NCBI GenBank assembly: GCA_014529385.2
Contig: CM043942.1
Coordinates: forward strand, 21,996,991 to 22,060,990
Source of the DNA: Adiantum capillus-veneris
Taxonomy: Eukaryota > Streptophyta > Polypodiopsida > Polypodiales > Pteridaceae
Direction: 5' to 3'
DNA length: 64,000 nt
Part shown: positions 10,317 through 20,014 of the stretch, one piece after another
Numbering within the stretch: the first letter of the stretch is position 1
Layout of the letters: every line of letters begins with the position of its first letter
Translations under genes and position numbers: made by a program
The notes under the pieces: model-generated
Seen by the model: only the letters and a program-made list of their open reading frames with translations
Databases searched by the model: none
What the model was told of the DNA's origin: nothing

Positions 10317-10856
10317 TGTAACAGACTTGGACACTCCAAGTCAAGAATCAACCGCGACAGCACCAAATAACCACTTCAAAACAATTCACAGACCACAATA
10401 GATTTGCACTGGCCCAGCGGAGTTCCGTGCCTAGAGATATTGGCCCCAAAGAGTGGCGCCCCTTTCAGTATTTCTTTTTGTATTAATCAATCATCAAAGT
10501 ACAAGAGAGCGGTTAGGGTTTCACTCTCAGACTCTGCGTCCATATGCTCTGAGAAGTGAGGCCCTCACCACTAATTTAAAGATTACAAGGGATGCCCAAA
10601 AGCAAAGCCCCAAAAGCTTTTAAAATAAAAAGCATCAGTTCTCTCTCTCTCTTAGAGAGTCTTCTCTTAAAAAAAATAAAAAAAAAAGCAAAATTCGCGT
10701 CGCTCGTCATTTCAAAATTTTTTTATAAAAAATTTTAATAGCCTCCGCGATTTCCGGAAATTAGGGTTTTTGGCAGAAATTAGGGTTTGCAAGAATTTTA
10801 GGGTTTCTGGCAGAAATTAGGGTTTCTGTTGTCCGCTACGTCATCACTTTGTGACA
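10317..10856 (-). repeat. 5' LTR of nested gypsy element
   Basis: This 540-bp LTR pairs with 4387-4919. Differences by eye are few: scattered substitutions and A-tract length, with a cluster around 10690-10740. The low divergence suggests a fairly recent insertion. The telo-box-like motifs are kept. Confidence 0.92.
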
Positions 10857-10983
10857 TGCACGGTGTACGAATAGACTCACAAAAGTGTCAGATCACTTCT
10901 AATCTAGACTGACTGGACTGACTGAACCCTTGTCGTGCTGTAGCTTGTCCACGGACACATAGGGTTGGATGTGTCACGTGACA
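10857..10983 (-). repeat. Shared family 1 LTR, second part
   Basis: After the TGCAC duplication the family 1 LTR resumes (ggtgtacgaatagactcac) and ends in the palindromic TGTCACGTGACA at 10983. Together with 2708-4386 it is one LTR interrupted by the gypsy element. The purine-rich tract of copy B follows directly (10984-10998; on the minus strand TTTGAAAAGGAGCGGA). Confidence 0.88.
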
Positions 10984-10999
10984 TCCGCTCCTTTTCAAA

Positions 11000-12475
11000 G
11001 TGAGGTACTGGTGCCGAACTGTATGGCGTCGAGGGAGATCGCCAATAGCATCCGGAATCCTAGAAGGGACTCTTCGGCGGCCCATTCAGATATGTGGGTT
11101 GTGCGGTACTTGAACTTCATAAAGGTTTGCAACGCTTGCTTTTTTGGGCCGCGCCTAAAGCGACAGAGTCTTCTGTGGCTCCATCAATGCTTCAACTTCG
11201 TCGAGAGTCATGTTTCTTTCTTCTTCAAGAATCTCCATGGTTGAAAATTCTTGAAACCATTTCCAACACAAAAACATGAACATACCTATTCCATATAAGG
11301 TAACTGGAAAAAATCTTGTCGTCCTAATAAAGAGACGGAGTGCCAAACTGTTCACCACACACACGCAAAGAGTGAGATCGAATCATTCTCTTCTGATCTA
11401 AATCAATCAACTTCGGCAATTCACAACGGAAATGCTCATGCTTGGTGCTCATACTGTCCTGTGCTCTTTCTACAAATGTGTCATGCCAAGGAAGAGACAT
11501 GGAATGTGACTTCCTTGAATGCATACTTTTCAGCTTTTTATGAAAAATCCGCATACATTCGTGCTCATCCACGAGTCAAACGTGCTCAACGTACAATATG
11601 TCATGCCTAGGAAAAGGGATCACATAAAGACGCTGACTAAAATACAGGAAACGGTCACGAATGAAACACTCGTACAATGCGTGCGTATCAAACATGCGAA
11701 TACATAATACTTCCTGTGAGGGTTCTTGAGACCTAGGCTTGAGAGCCAAGATCGGTTCTTCCTAAAGGGGTTCTTTGGACCTAGGCTCGAGGGCCAAGAT
11801 CGATTCTTTGTGATTGATCGAATCTGCAACGAGGTTAGCTTCGCTAGAAAAAGCATCAACTAACTCATCATCCTTGTGAACAATCACGTCCTCTTCATGC
11901 TTGTGAGAAATCACATCTTGATCATGCAAATCATCATGCTCATCATTATCATCCAAATCATCATGCAAATCATTGTCATTCAAATCATCATGCGTATCAT
12001 TATCATTCAATTCATCATGCTTCTCACAATGCAAATCCTGTGTGTCATGCTTTGCAGAAGAAGAGACTGAGAGAGTCTCCTTCTCCTGAATCTCTTGCAT
12101 TTGTGCCTGCACTTGAGAAAAGAGTCGCAACATCTCTTGCATTCTTGCTTTGTTCTCGCGATCAAATCTTGCTTGACTTTCTTTTTCTTCCAAGTCGTAC
12201 TGACGCTCTATGGCTGCCACTTCTTCTTCGTAGTCACGATCTATGGCTGCCATTTCTTCTTCGTAGGCCTTTCTACCTGCTTCTCTTTCTTCGCGTTCTA
12301 GCTTTCTTTCCATAAACAACTGCTTCAACTCCTCCATAGGAGTTAGTGCAATCTTTGTTGTGGATGGGGAAGGGGGAGGGTCGGAAAAACCTTCTGGTGG
12401 GGAAAATTCTTCTTCGCCTCTCTCATGCTCATCACCTCCAAGCGAAGTATCCATTCCGCTTCGAGTGACGACCAT
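11000..12475 (-). pseudogene. Family 1 gag-like plus conserved C-terminal region, copy B
   Basis: The frame 11762-12475 (237 residues) starts MVVTRSGMDTSLGGDEHERG at 12475. It has a long charged coiled coil (residues about 55-120, with EEMAAIDRDYEEEVAAIERQ) and a His/Asp-rich tail (HDDLHDQDVISHKHEED). A stop follows, then frames 11324-11572 and 11155-11364 carry the same C-terminal region as copy C (SMSLPWHDTFVERAQ, LPKLIDLDQK, EQFGTPS, GMFMFLCWKWFQEFS, EPQKTL). As in copy A, the gag core, knuckle and protease of copy C are absent. No reverse transcriptase or integrase is present between primer site and polypurine tract, so B cannot mobilise itself. The C-terminal region is unrecognised. Confidence 0.75.
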
Positions 12476-12930
12476 TCTGAAGTTGTGGGTTCTTGTGGTC
12501 TTGGGTTCTTAAGTTCACGAGGAACTTGGGTTCTTGGGGGTCGTGGTTCTTGGGGTTCTTGAGGGTCTTGAGGGTCTTGAGGTTTTCTTTCGCTTGCAAA
12601 CTGTGTTTGAGAAGGATCTTCTCTTCACCCGAGTTCTACTCCTTTCTGCCGACGCATCTCTTGGTGGCCTTGCGCTCACACCAAGGTTGCTTTTTCCCAC
12701 CTCACGTCGATTGGCCGGCCGCTAAGTGCACGATCCGCTCTCAATGAGTGAAAAGAGACACAAGGGGAGGCTGGACAAGCCCTTCTTTCTTGGGATTCCT
12801 GTCACTCTTCAAAAACACGATTAGGAATCGACACGCCCAAGCGAACTTGGGTTCGTGCGACCGCAACAAGCAAAAAAAATTCTTGTGATTCTTGTGGTTC
12901 TTTCCTTGAGTGATACAGAACACTGCCAAA
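12476..12930 (-). other. 5' untranslated leader of copy B
   Basis: This is the counterpart of 2215-2694, with the same 'ttcttgggggtcgtgg' and 'ttcttgagggtcttgagg' short direct repeats and the same 'ccgctaagtgcacgatccgctctc' block. No coding frame is supported. Confidence 0.6.
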
Positions 12931-12942
12931 GCTCTGATACCA
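12931..12942 (-). promoter_or_regulatory. Primer binding site of copy B (tRNA-iMet)
   Basis: On the minus strand it reads TGGTATCAGAGC, one base from the LTR. This is the exact initiator tRNA-Met complement, and pairing extends into CTTTGG by family resemblance. Confidence 0.9.
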
Positions 12943-12943
12943 A

Positions 12944-15095
12944 TGTTAAGTGCAAGGGAAAGAATGTTTGCGCTTTGCTCAAGATGAGTGCTCCAAACTG
13001 TGCTCAAGGTTCCTTTTGTTCTCATGGAAGGGAGAGCCTTCCGTTCTTAATGAGAGAATGCTATGATCACAAACAAAGTGAATGGACATTATGCATGAAA
13101 GTGTATGAGACTGAGAGATAGAGAGAGAAGAGAAATACGACATCAGAGACGTAAAATGAAACCGGCCTGTTAACTTCAAAAAGGGCGTTAGACTTTACTT
13201 CAAACCTTGATTTAGCTTTCACCCATTATTAGTCGTCTATTCTACCTGTACTTTCAAGACACAACAAAGGGGAGAGGGATACAGGCTGCTAGATTGCACC
13301 TGTAAGAGTAGACCGACATCAGATTGGCCCCTAACTTAGGCGCCCCTTTCGGTATTTCTTTATTGTTTAAAAGAGGGAATAAACGTTGTGGTTCCCTACA
13401 AGCTGCCCCGCACAAGCTCGGCTGAATTTCAATTGTTCCGGCCCGATTTCGGCAGCATAATTGTACTAGGACCCTTCACAGTCAGTATTCCCACGCATCG
13501 AATGACTTTCCCGACGCATACGAGCACTTTGCAAAACCTGGCGAGAATCTGCAGCACGCTGAATACTCTGTTTTCAGCCCCGAAAATGCGCCAGATCGCC
13601 TGTATAGCGGTCCCCTCGCGTCCCCGAACCTCTTGGGGGTATTAGGGTCCGTTTAGGGCCAAAACCCTAAACCTGCAAAAATACACAGCAGGCTGTAATT
13701 TACTGTTTTGGGCTCCATTTCGCGTGCCGGTCGCATCCGTAGCAAGTCCTCGAGCTCCCGCACTTGTAGGGCTACTTGCCCTTTGAATCGGACGAGATTT
13801 CTAGCGTGAAACCTCTCCGAATTCACTTGTACCTGAGGGGGGATTAGCCGTTAGCTAATCTAGTACCTGTGCAAGAGGCTCTTGCCTCGGCAATCGCGCA
13901 TGAACCCACACAACTGTACATTGGTCAATTGAAAAGCCCACTAAAGGGGCATAACATACTGCCATAGGGGAGAGAGAGGGCACTGCGTAGCGTGCAGGGC
14001 ATCACTCCTGGCACCGCATTGTACATAGGAGGGAAAGCAAGCACTCCATAGCTCTTAACCTGTGACAAAATCTGAAAATGAGCCTCTCCCAACTTCAAAT
14101 TCAGCGCTACTTCTTGTTGCATGAGGAAAGTGCACCAGAAGGTGCCACTTGGCACATTTACAAGCATTTTCCCGTTTCGGGGTTGCCGCCTAAAAATCTC
14201 TCAACCGGTTGCCCAGTTGACTTCACGGCAGAGTAAGAAAATGTTCTCCTTGTCATTCCGAAGGTAATGATGCAAACACATTTTCAGGTCCCAAAATAGC
14301 AGTTCCCTAAATTTTAGGAGATGCTGCCATTGTATCTTTCTAGCCTCTGTAGCAAAGGATTCCACTTTGGCTAGTCAATGACCCCACTTTGGCTAACCAT
14401 AGTCCTTGTCCAACCTTAGTGCTCTCTTGCCCTAAGGCCTGGACTCCCTCTGGACAGTTCCACACTAGCTATGCAATGCAGGGCAGTTAGATTTCCCGAG
14501 GGGTGTTTTCAAAAAGTGAAAGTAAATAAATAATAAGAAAGAAATCAACAAAAAGGATAGATAGTAGTCACACGCTGGTGACATAAAACCCTCCTCCGAA
14601 GGCCCCACTCGTCGGCGAGAGTGGTCTACTTATGATTGCACAAACTGGTACAAACTGAATGCATGTGACTGATGCAAGTATAGGCTATGTCGGCGATGAC
14701 GACGAGACTGACACTAGGGCTGAAATCTGCAGTCCTCTTTATCTGCTGTCCAAAAATGCTATGGCTGAAATCTGCGGCTAGTCCGAAAACACTGATTTTG
14801 GGGTTGTTTTTGTAGGTCTTTGTCGTTGAAAATCTGCAGGTTTAGGGCTGAAAACTGAGGTTCTTAAGGGCTGAATCTGCTACTCTTTTATGGGCTGATC
14901 TTGCAAGTATTTCATGGCCGAAAAACGCTGCATGCTGAGGTCATACCTGTTGAAAACACTAGGCCAGAACTCTGTCAAAAACGCTAGCTGATGGGGTCTG
15001 TGGCAATGATCTTCTGATGGAGAAACGCCAGGCTGATGCAGGTGATGGCGATGTTCTCCTGCTGAAAACGCTAGGTGCTGATGTCTTTCTATACC
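12944..15095 (-). repeat. 5' LTR of copy B, split by a solo LTR and truncated
   Basis: The LTR starts TGTTAAGTGCAAGGG, runs to 13156, is interrupted by the solo LTR (13157-14583) and resumes at 14584 (cataaaaccctcctccgaagg). It carries the gctgaaatctgc/aaaacgctagg repeats and fades near 15095, where hAT-related sequence begins. Its U3 end (expected ...GTGACA) was not found, so the outer end of copy B is lost or displaced. Confidence 0.8.
13157..14583 (-). mobile_element. Solo LTR of a different retrotransposon
   Basis: This 1427-bp insert starts TGAAACCGGCC, ends GCTGGTGACA, and is flanked by a perfect 5-bp duplication TAAAA (13152-13156 and 14584-14588). It interrupts family 1 LTR sequence that continues on both sides. 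It holds no coding frame or second terminal repeat, so a solo LTR left by LTR-LTR recombination is the best reading. A short block (ggcgcccctttcggtatttc) near 13340 is also present in the LTR of the nested gypsy element in the same orientation, hinting at relatedness and minus orientation. Confidence 0.85.
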
Positions 15096-15221
15096 AAACA
15101 ACTACCATAAAGATGCTAGTAGCTACAAATGTCAAAGAGGGCAAGGCTCAAGCAGCCATACAAAAAGGTAAGGATAATGGAAGTCCTAAAGTCGCAACTC
15201 TCGAGCCTCAAGACTCAAGAC

Positions 15222-17403
15222 TCAAGAGCCACTAGCCTGAGAGCCCTCCCAATTCGTAGTAGCTGGCTGTAAATCATGCACATACTCCCATTCCTCATCA
15301 TCGAGCTCTAGGGCCCGCTCGATCTCAGCCACGAATAAAGTACCTGGTGTTGGTGGATGTGCATCTGCCTGAGGAGCCTCTTGCTCCATCTCCCATTGTG
15401 TAAAAGGATCTGTCTGTTTGTCTGTACTCTTACAAAGCATTTTCAAATTTGCACTGACAAAGACAAGAACATTAGCCTTCTCCACTCCAAACTGATTCCT
15501 CTTCTTGGAAGCAATGTGGCTAAAGGTACTCCACAATTGCTCCAAGCATGAGGTACTAACTGATTGGCTGAGAATATGGATCGCCAATCTCTGAAGCTCA
15601 GGGCCATCATAGCCATAGTTCTCCCACCATAGCACTGAACCTATCTTCTTGCGATCAATCTGAGCATCTGGACCGACACATGACTTCCGCATCTCTCTGT
15701 ACTGTCTCAACCGATCTCTGACAATGCATCGCCATTCTTTGTCTAGAACCATCTTGTTTAAGATCTCTGTAAATTGGTTCACGACTTCTCTATCTGTCTC
15801 TTGCCCTGCACCTTGGAACTCTGGATCCACCATGTACGCTGCCGCGTGTAAAGGAGAGGCATATGAATTCCACCTTGAGCTGCAAAGCGCATGGATCTCC
15901 TCATATCGCTTTACTGTCGGCTCAAGCTGTGCAAGCTGCTCGATCATGCGGTCCATTGCCTCATAAATCTTCCTATGCAAGGATCCATGCCATCCAGAAC
16001 TCGAAGCAAATGAACCACCGGTTTTACCTGTGCGTCTAGACTCTTGAGCTCCTTCCACAACTCAAGATCCTTTACCTTATCCTTGCACAAAATCCCTACA
16101 ACTGTCTTTGCATAGGGGGAGGTGGTGAACTCATCACTAATGAAGACCTATTGGACCGCATTTTGACATTCAGACAGCCTGCGCGCAAGAAGAAAGTTGA
16201 ACGCGAAGCGGGTGTCTGAATACTTTAGAAGCACTTTGCCGCCCGACCTCTTGAGATACTCACTCCGAACCAAGTTGATTGTTGATGAAAGTAATAATCT
16301 TCACTGCATCAGCAATGACTGGAGCGATCCAGTCTAGCTTGCCGATGTCTTTTAGAAGGTTGTTCAAGCAGTGTGCCATGCAAAAGCACACTATCACATG
16401 CGGATAGTGGCCCTCTATAATAGTTGCTGCTGCTCTGTTTGATGCCTCCCCATCTGTGACAAAGGCCACCACGTGTTGCTCACCGATCGTTTCTATGGTC
16501 GCTGTCCACTCTGTAGAGAGGACATCGGCGGACTTGCCACTTTCGGTGGCATCATGAGAGTGCACAAAGTACACCTCTCCACTCGAGTATGCGACGAGAC
16601 CATGGATAGATCTCTTCCTTGTATCGCTCCACCCGTCGGCAATGAGGGAAATGCCATGTTTGGCCCAAAGACGCTGAATATTGAGTGTTGCTTGCTCCAG
16701 GATAACCTTCTCTCAATCGAGCAAAGAGGTTCGGAGAGCCTCTGAAGATGGCGGCACATAGCAGGTGCCATACTCTCCTATCCATTGCACCATGACTTTC
16801 CAATACTCTGACCTATTTCGATCAAACATAGAAGAGGTTAGTATCAAAAAGGCGGAAACGACGATAACAGAAGAAATGAGAGAGAAGATTGATAAATCAT
16901 AAAACATACCTCATCGCAACAAATGGAATATGGTCGTGGTAGAAGAATCGGACCACTGCCGCATCCACCTCTTCCTTCTTCTTTGGGTCCCAAGAGGTGG
17001 CAAGGGTCCTTTGGCGACGAATTGGACCCGATGAAGATCCACTGGCACCTAAACCGGGTAGAGAGGAAGAAGGGAAAATGAGGGTCTTTGGGTCGATACC
17101 TTTGCGTGCGGGTTTGGCTTTATGGTTGAATTGCCAATCCTTTTCCTCGAGCTCCTTCCTCTTCTTAATGGCTACGTTGGTGCAAAATTTCACCTCACGT
17201 CCCGGCACTCGAAGAAAGTGTGCCCTCACTTTGTCATGCCCCCCTTTCCGCGTGTAAGAGCATAGCTTGCATGCCCATGCACGAGAACCTCCCGCCGCCG
17301 ACAAGGTGTCCTCTGAGGTCACTTCATCCCACCACGATCATTCCTTCGCCTTTTGAGTGTTGCCCGCATGAACGGAGGGGGTTGTACGAGAAGAAGAGGC
17401 CAT
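15222..17403 (-). pseudogene. hAT superfamily transposase (BED finger, DUF659, dimerisation domain), decayed
   Basis: Start chosen at ATG 17403 (MASSSRTTPSVHAG). Exon 1 (16910-17403) has a BED-type finger (WACKLCSYTRKGGHDKVRAH ... FC) and ends at a GTATGT donor; exon 2 starts at 16812 after an AAATAG acceptor. DUF659, the RNase H-like core, follows (ISLIADGWSDTRKRSIHG, AFVTDGEASNRAA, CMAHCLNNLLKDI). After a frameshift near 16.26 kb comes YLKRSGGKVLLKYSDTRFAF. The C-terminal dimerisation block is VLWWENYGYDGPELQRLAIH ... LEQLWSTFSHIASKKRN. In-frame TGA stops near 17.34 and 16.72 kb sit where CGA would fit. Transposition would be cut-and-paste in the nucleus, but this copy is dead. Confidence 0.88.
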
Positions 17404-17439
17404 GGAGTGATGGATGATGAAGACAAAAGAGAGTCACGA

Positions 17440-17996
17440 TAGAGAGCTTGAGAGAGGCTTCACTTCTTGAGAAGTTGAGAGTCGAGCCCAAGGGAGAGCG
17501 TGAGCCTTGAAACCTTGAAAGTTGAGAGCAAGAGAGAGCTTGAGAGCCTTGAAGCAAGAGAGAGCTTGAGAGCCTTGAAGGCTTGAGGCTTGAGAGCTTG
17601 AGCAATGAGTAGACCGTAGTGCTGAGAGGAGGTTGAAGCTTGAGAGCAAGAGAGAGAGAGCCTTGAGAAGTTGAGAACTTGAGAGCAAGAGACTCGAGTG
17701 AGCTTGAGAGGAAAGGGTGAGGGGGTGGCTAGTTATATAGGAGAGCCTATGAGGCCTATGAGGCGTTTTTACAACTTGTTCAAAAATGGCCGTTTATGAC
17801 CATTTTTTCAAAAATGCCCGTTTCTGTCCGTTGCAAGCCGTTCCGGGTCCGTTCCGGACTGTTCTGGACCGTTCCGGCCATCCGTTCCAGTTTCGAGCTG
17901 TCTGTCGGAACGTGCTGTCGTTCCGCAAAGTTCAATCTGTTTCCAGCCGGCCGTTCGGGCGTTCCAGGCATGAAATTGTCCGTTCCCCGGTAACTC
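17440..17996. repeat. hAT 5' flank with sub-repeats
   Basis: Two arrays lie upstream of the transposase start. The first, 17440-17710, holds imperfect 'gcttgagagccttgaa' units. The second, about 17815-17990, holds repeated 'ccgttccgg/gttcc' units. Similar 'actcaagactcaagagcc' units lie at the other side near 15195-15235. Such subterminal arrays are typical of hAT elements as transposase binding sites. I could not fix the terminal inverted repeats or the 8-bp duplication. Confidence 0.5.
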
Positions 17997-18055
17997 TGTA
18001 AGAAACACCTAGCCCCGTTGTATAGTCACTAATTCTTTGCCCAATTGGTTGGTTC

Positions 18056-18119
<64 letters not shown>

Positions 18120-18762
18120 GTTGCTCTACGCTTCTACATTGTTGACTCTGACATGGTATCAGAGCCCCGTGGATTTTTTATCCTTGAAGGAGAGCACGCG
18201 TTGAAGATGAAGACTTTGGGTAGTGTGTTTTTTGGCTTGAGGATCAGCAATCTTCCTCGTTGTGTATTAGTAAAAGTAGGCGAGTTTCTCAGAGTATTCC
18301 AAAACGCTGCCAGAGGTTGAGGGCTTGTTGAGGCAGCGTTTTAAAATGCAACCTCTGATAAGGTCCCTGACCGTGCCCGTCTCCGGTTTCTTGCGATGAC
18401 TTTTTGAGGCGTCGATAGTTGAAGGTGCTGTTGTGAGCGTTTTGGAATGCTCATCTAGAGTTGTCGATAGAGCAGTTGTAATGGGATAGTATCACGTGCC
18501 AACGGAAAAGAACATACTGAATAGAATTTAAACGCTTCAAAACAACTGAACTGAAAGAGAGACACTTTACACGAGACACGGACTGGTGTAGTTCCACACC
18601 AACATGTTCTTCTAGCCTAGGTCTACATGCAGGTCATGCCAGATGCCCACCAAAGTGTAATAACATCTGTCAAAATGCGTATACAAACCATTTATGCAAC
18701 AGGGTTCCAAAACTGGAAAACCTAATCTAATGGACTTGTGTGGACGTGCAGGTCTTGCAAGT
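17997..18762 (+). mobile_element. LTR retrotransposon 5' fragment with tRNA-iMet primer site
   Basis: An exact TGGTATCAGAGC at 18154-18165 follows directly after ...GACTCTGACA, as expected for the end of a plus-oriented 5' LTR. The putative LTR (TGTAAGAAACACC at 17997 to 18153) is only about 157 bp and includes a (CT)n tract at 18060-18117. Downstream to 18762 no gag or pol frame is recognisable. The LTR start is a guess from the TG...CA rule; the primer site is the firm part. Confidence 0.55.
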
Positions 18763-20000
18763 TGTAAGGTGCAGCGGAAGTGAATGTTGAACTTTGCTCA
18801 AGATGAGTGCTCCGAACTATGCTCAAGGGTTCCTTTTACTTACGGAAGGGAGAGCCTTCCGTTTCTTTAGTGAGAGAGTACAATGGACACAAACAAAGTG
18901 GTGAACACTGTGAATGAAGGTGCTGAGACTGAGAGATAGAGAGAGAAGAATACGACACCAGAATGTTGTCAAACCCTCCTCTGAAGGTCCACTCTCTATG
19001 GCGAGAGCAGTCTACTATTGATTGCACAAATCTCTACAATGCTTTGGACTTGCCGACGATGTCGACGACGATGAGGATGACGACGAGATGGCTAAAATGT
19101 GAAAAGGCTAATGGCTGAAATCTGCAAATCTTTATTTGCTGAATTCCGACTCTATGTCGGTGACGACGGCGATGACGAGGATGCAACGACGACGCGCTGA
19201 AAACGCAGATGCTGAAATGTGTGTTTTCCGGGCTGAAATTGCAAACTTCGATGGATCTGACCGTGCGGGGAGGATCTGCTGCTGCGGGAAGGTGAGATCT
19301 GTGAGGTTCGGGACTTGTTCTGCTGTGTCTAAATGCTGAAAACTGAAAACACTGGTGCTCGTGGGGTTCGGTCGCGGTGGATCTGCAAAACGGTGAGATG
19401 CCAGGCTGATGCAAAAACGCTAAGGCTGATTTTGTCTTGATCTGCAAAAATGCTATTGATCAGCTGGTGCAAACTGCTAACGCTAGGGCTGATCTGTGAT
19501 CTGTTGTTGCTAGGTTGCTGCAAATGCAAAAATGCTGAGCTTGTTTGCAATGCTGAAAACGCTAGGTTGATGATGCAGAAAACGCTAGGTGCCCTACTCC
19601 AAAAACTCTAGGTGTCCTGTGGGGGTCCTGCTGAGAAGGTGCTAGTTGAACACGCGGTTCCTGCTGCCTCTTCTGCCAGAAAGTGCTAGCGCTGGGTTTT
19701 CTTATTTACTTCCTTGCAAAATTGCCCTACCCAGTTTCACAACAAAAGTCACTTAAAAATAATAAGTGAAAATTTGCTAAAATAAGGAAAATAGGTCTAT
19801 GCACTGTAAAAATGCTCCTGATGGGTTTTGACTATAATTTGATGATCATGCTGTGTGCAACCAGAGGATATGCATCTACTGTAAGTATCTGGACATGCAC
19901 GATCTGCGAACAGACCCACAAAAGTACCAGATCACTTCCTAATCTAGACTGACTGAAGTAGCTTGTCCACGTACACATAGGGTTAGATGTGCATGTGACA
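18763..20000 (-). repeat. 3' LTR of copy C
   Basis: This 1238-bp LTR pairs with 23004-24190 and differs by small indels (for example an extra 'caaatgcaaaaatgctgagcttg' block near 19511). It contains GACGACGATG-type simple repeats and the aaaacgctagg repeats. Confidence 0.9.
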
Positions 20001-20014
20001 TCCCCTCCTTTTCA
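20001..20014 (-). promoter_or_regulatory. Polypurine tract of copy C
   Basis: On the minus strand TTGAAAAGGAGGGGA directly precedes the LTR start TGTCACATG. The same tract is at 845-856 in the inverted fragment of copy A. Confidence 0.85.

Larger units (their letters stand above)
4387..10856 (-). mobile_element. Complete Ty3/gypsy (chromovirus-like) retrotransposon, nested
   Basis: Both LTRs (4387-4919 and 10317-10856) start TGTAACAGACTTGG and end TTTGTGACA on the plus strand. The element is flanked by a perfect 5-bp duplication, TGCAC (4382-4386 and 10857-10861). The minus-strand order is LTR, tRNA-iMet primer site, gag, protease, reverse transcriptase, RNase H, integrase, chromodomain-like end, polypurine tract, LTR; this order places it in Ty3/gypsy. 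The coding region has frameshifts and stops, and a segment of about 380 bases containing the zinc knuckle is inverted. It was inserted into the LTR shared by copies A and B, so it is younger than they are. Confidence 0.93.

Noticed and set aside
10823-10856. Telomere remnant from TTAGGGTTT motifs
   Set aside because: The motifs are spaced and separated by unique sequence, occur in both LTRs of one element and are not a tandem array, so they are LTR motifs.
13388-13645. 85-codon frame inside the solo LTR
   Set aside because: No domain; LTRs are non-coding and the TG...CA ends with TAAAA duplication explain the stretch.
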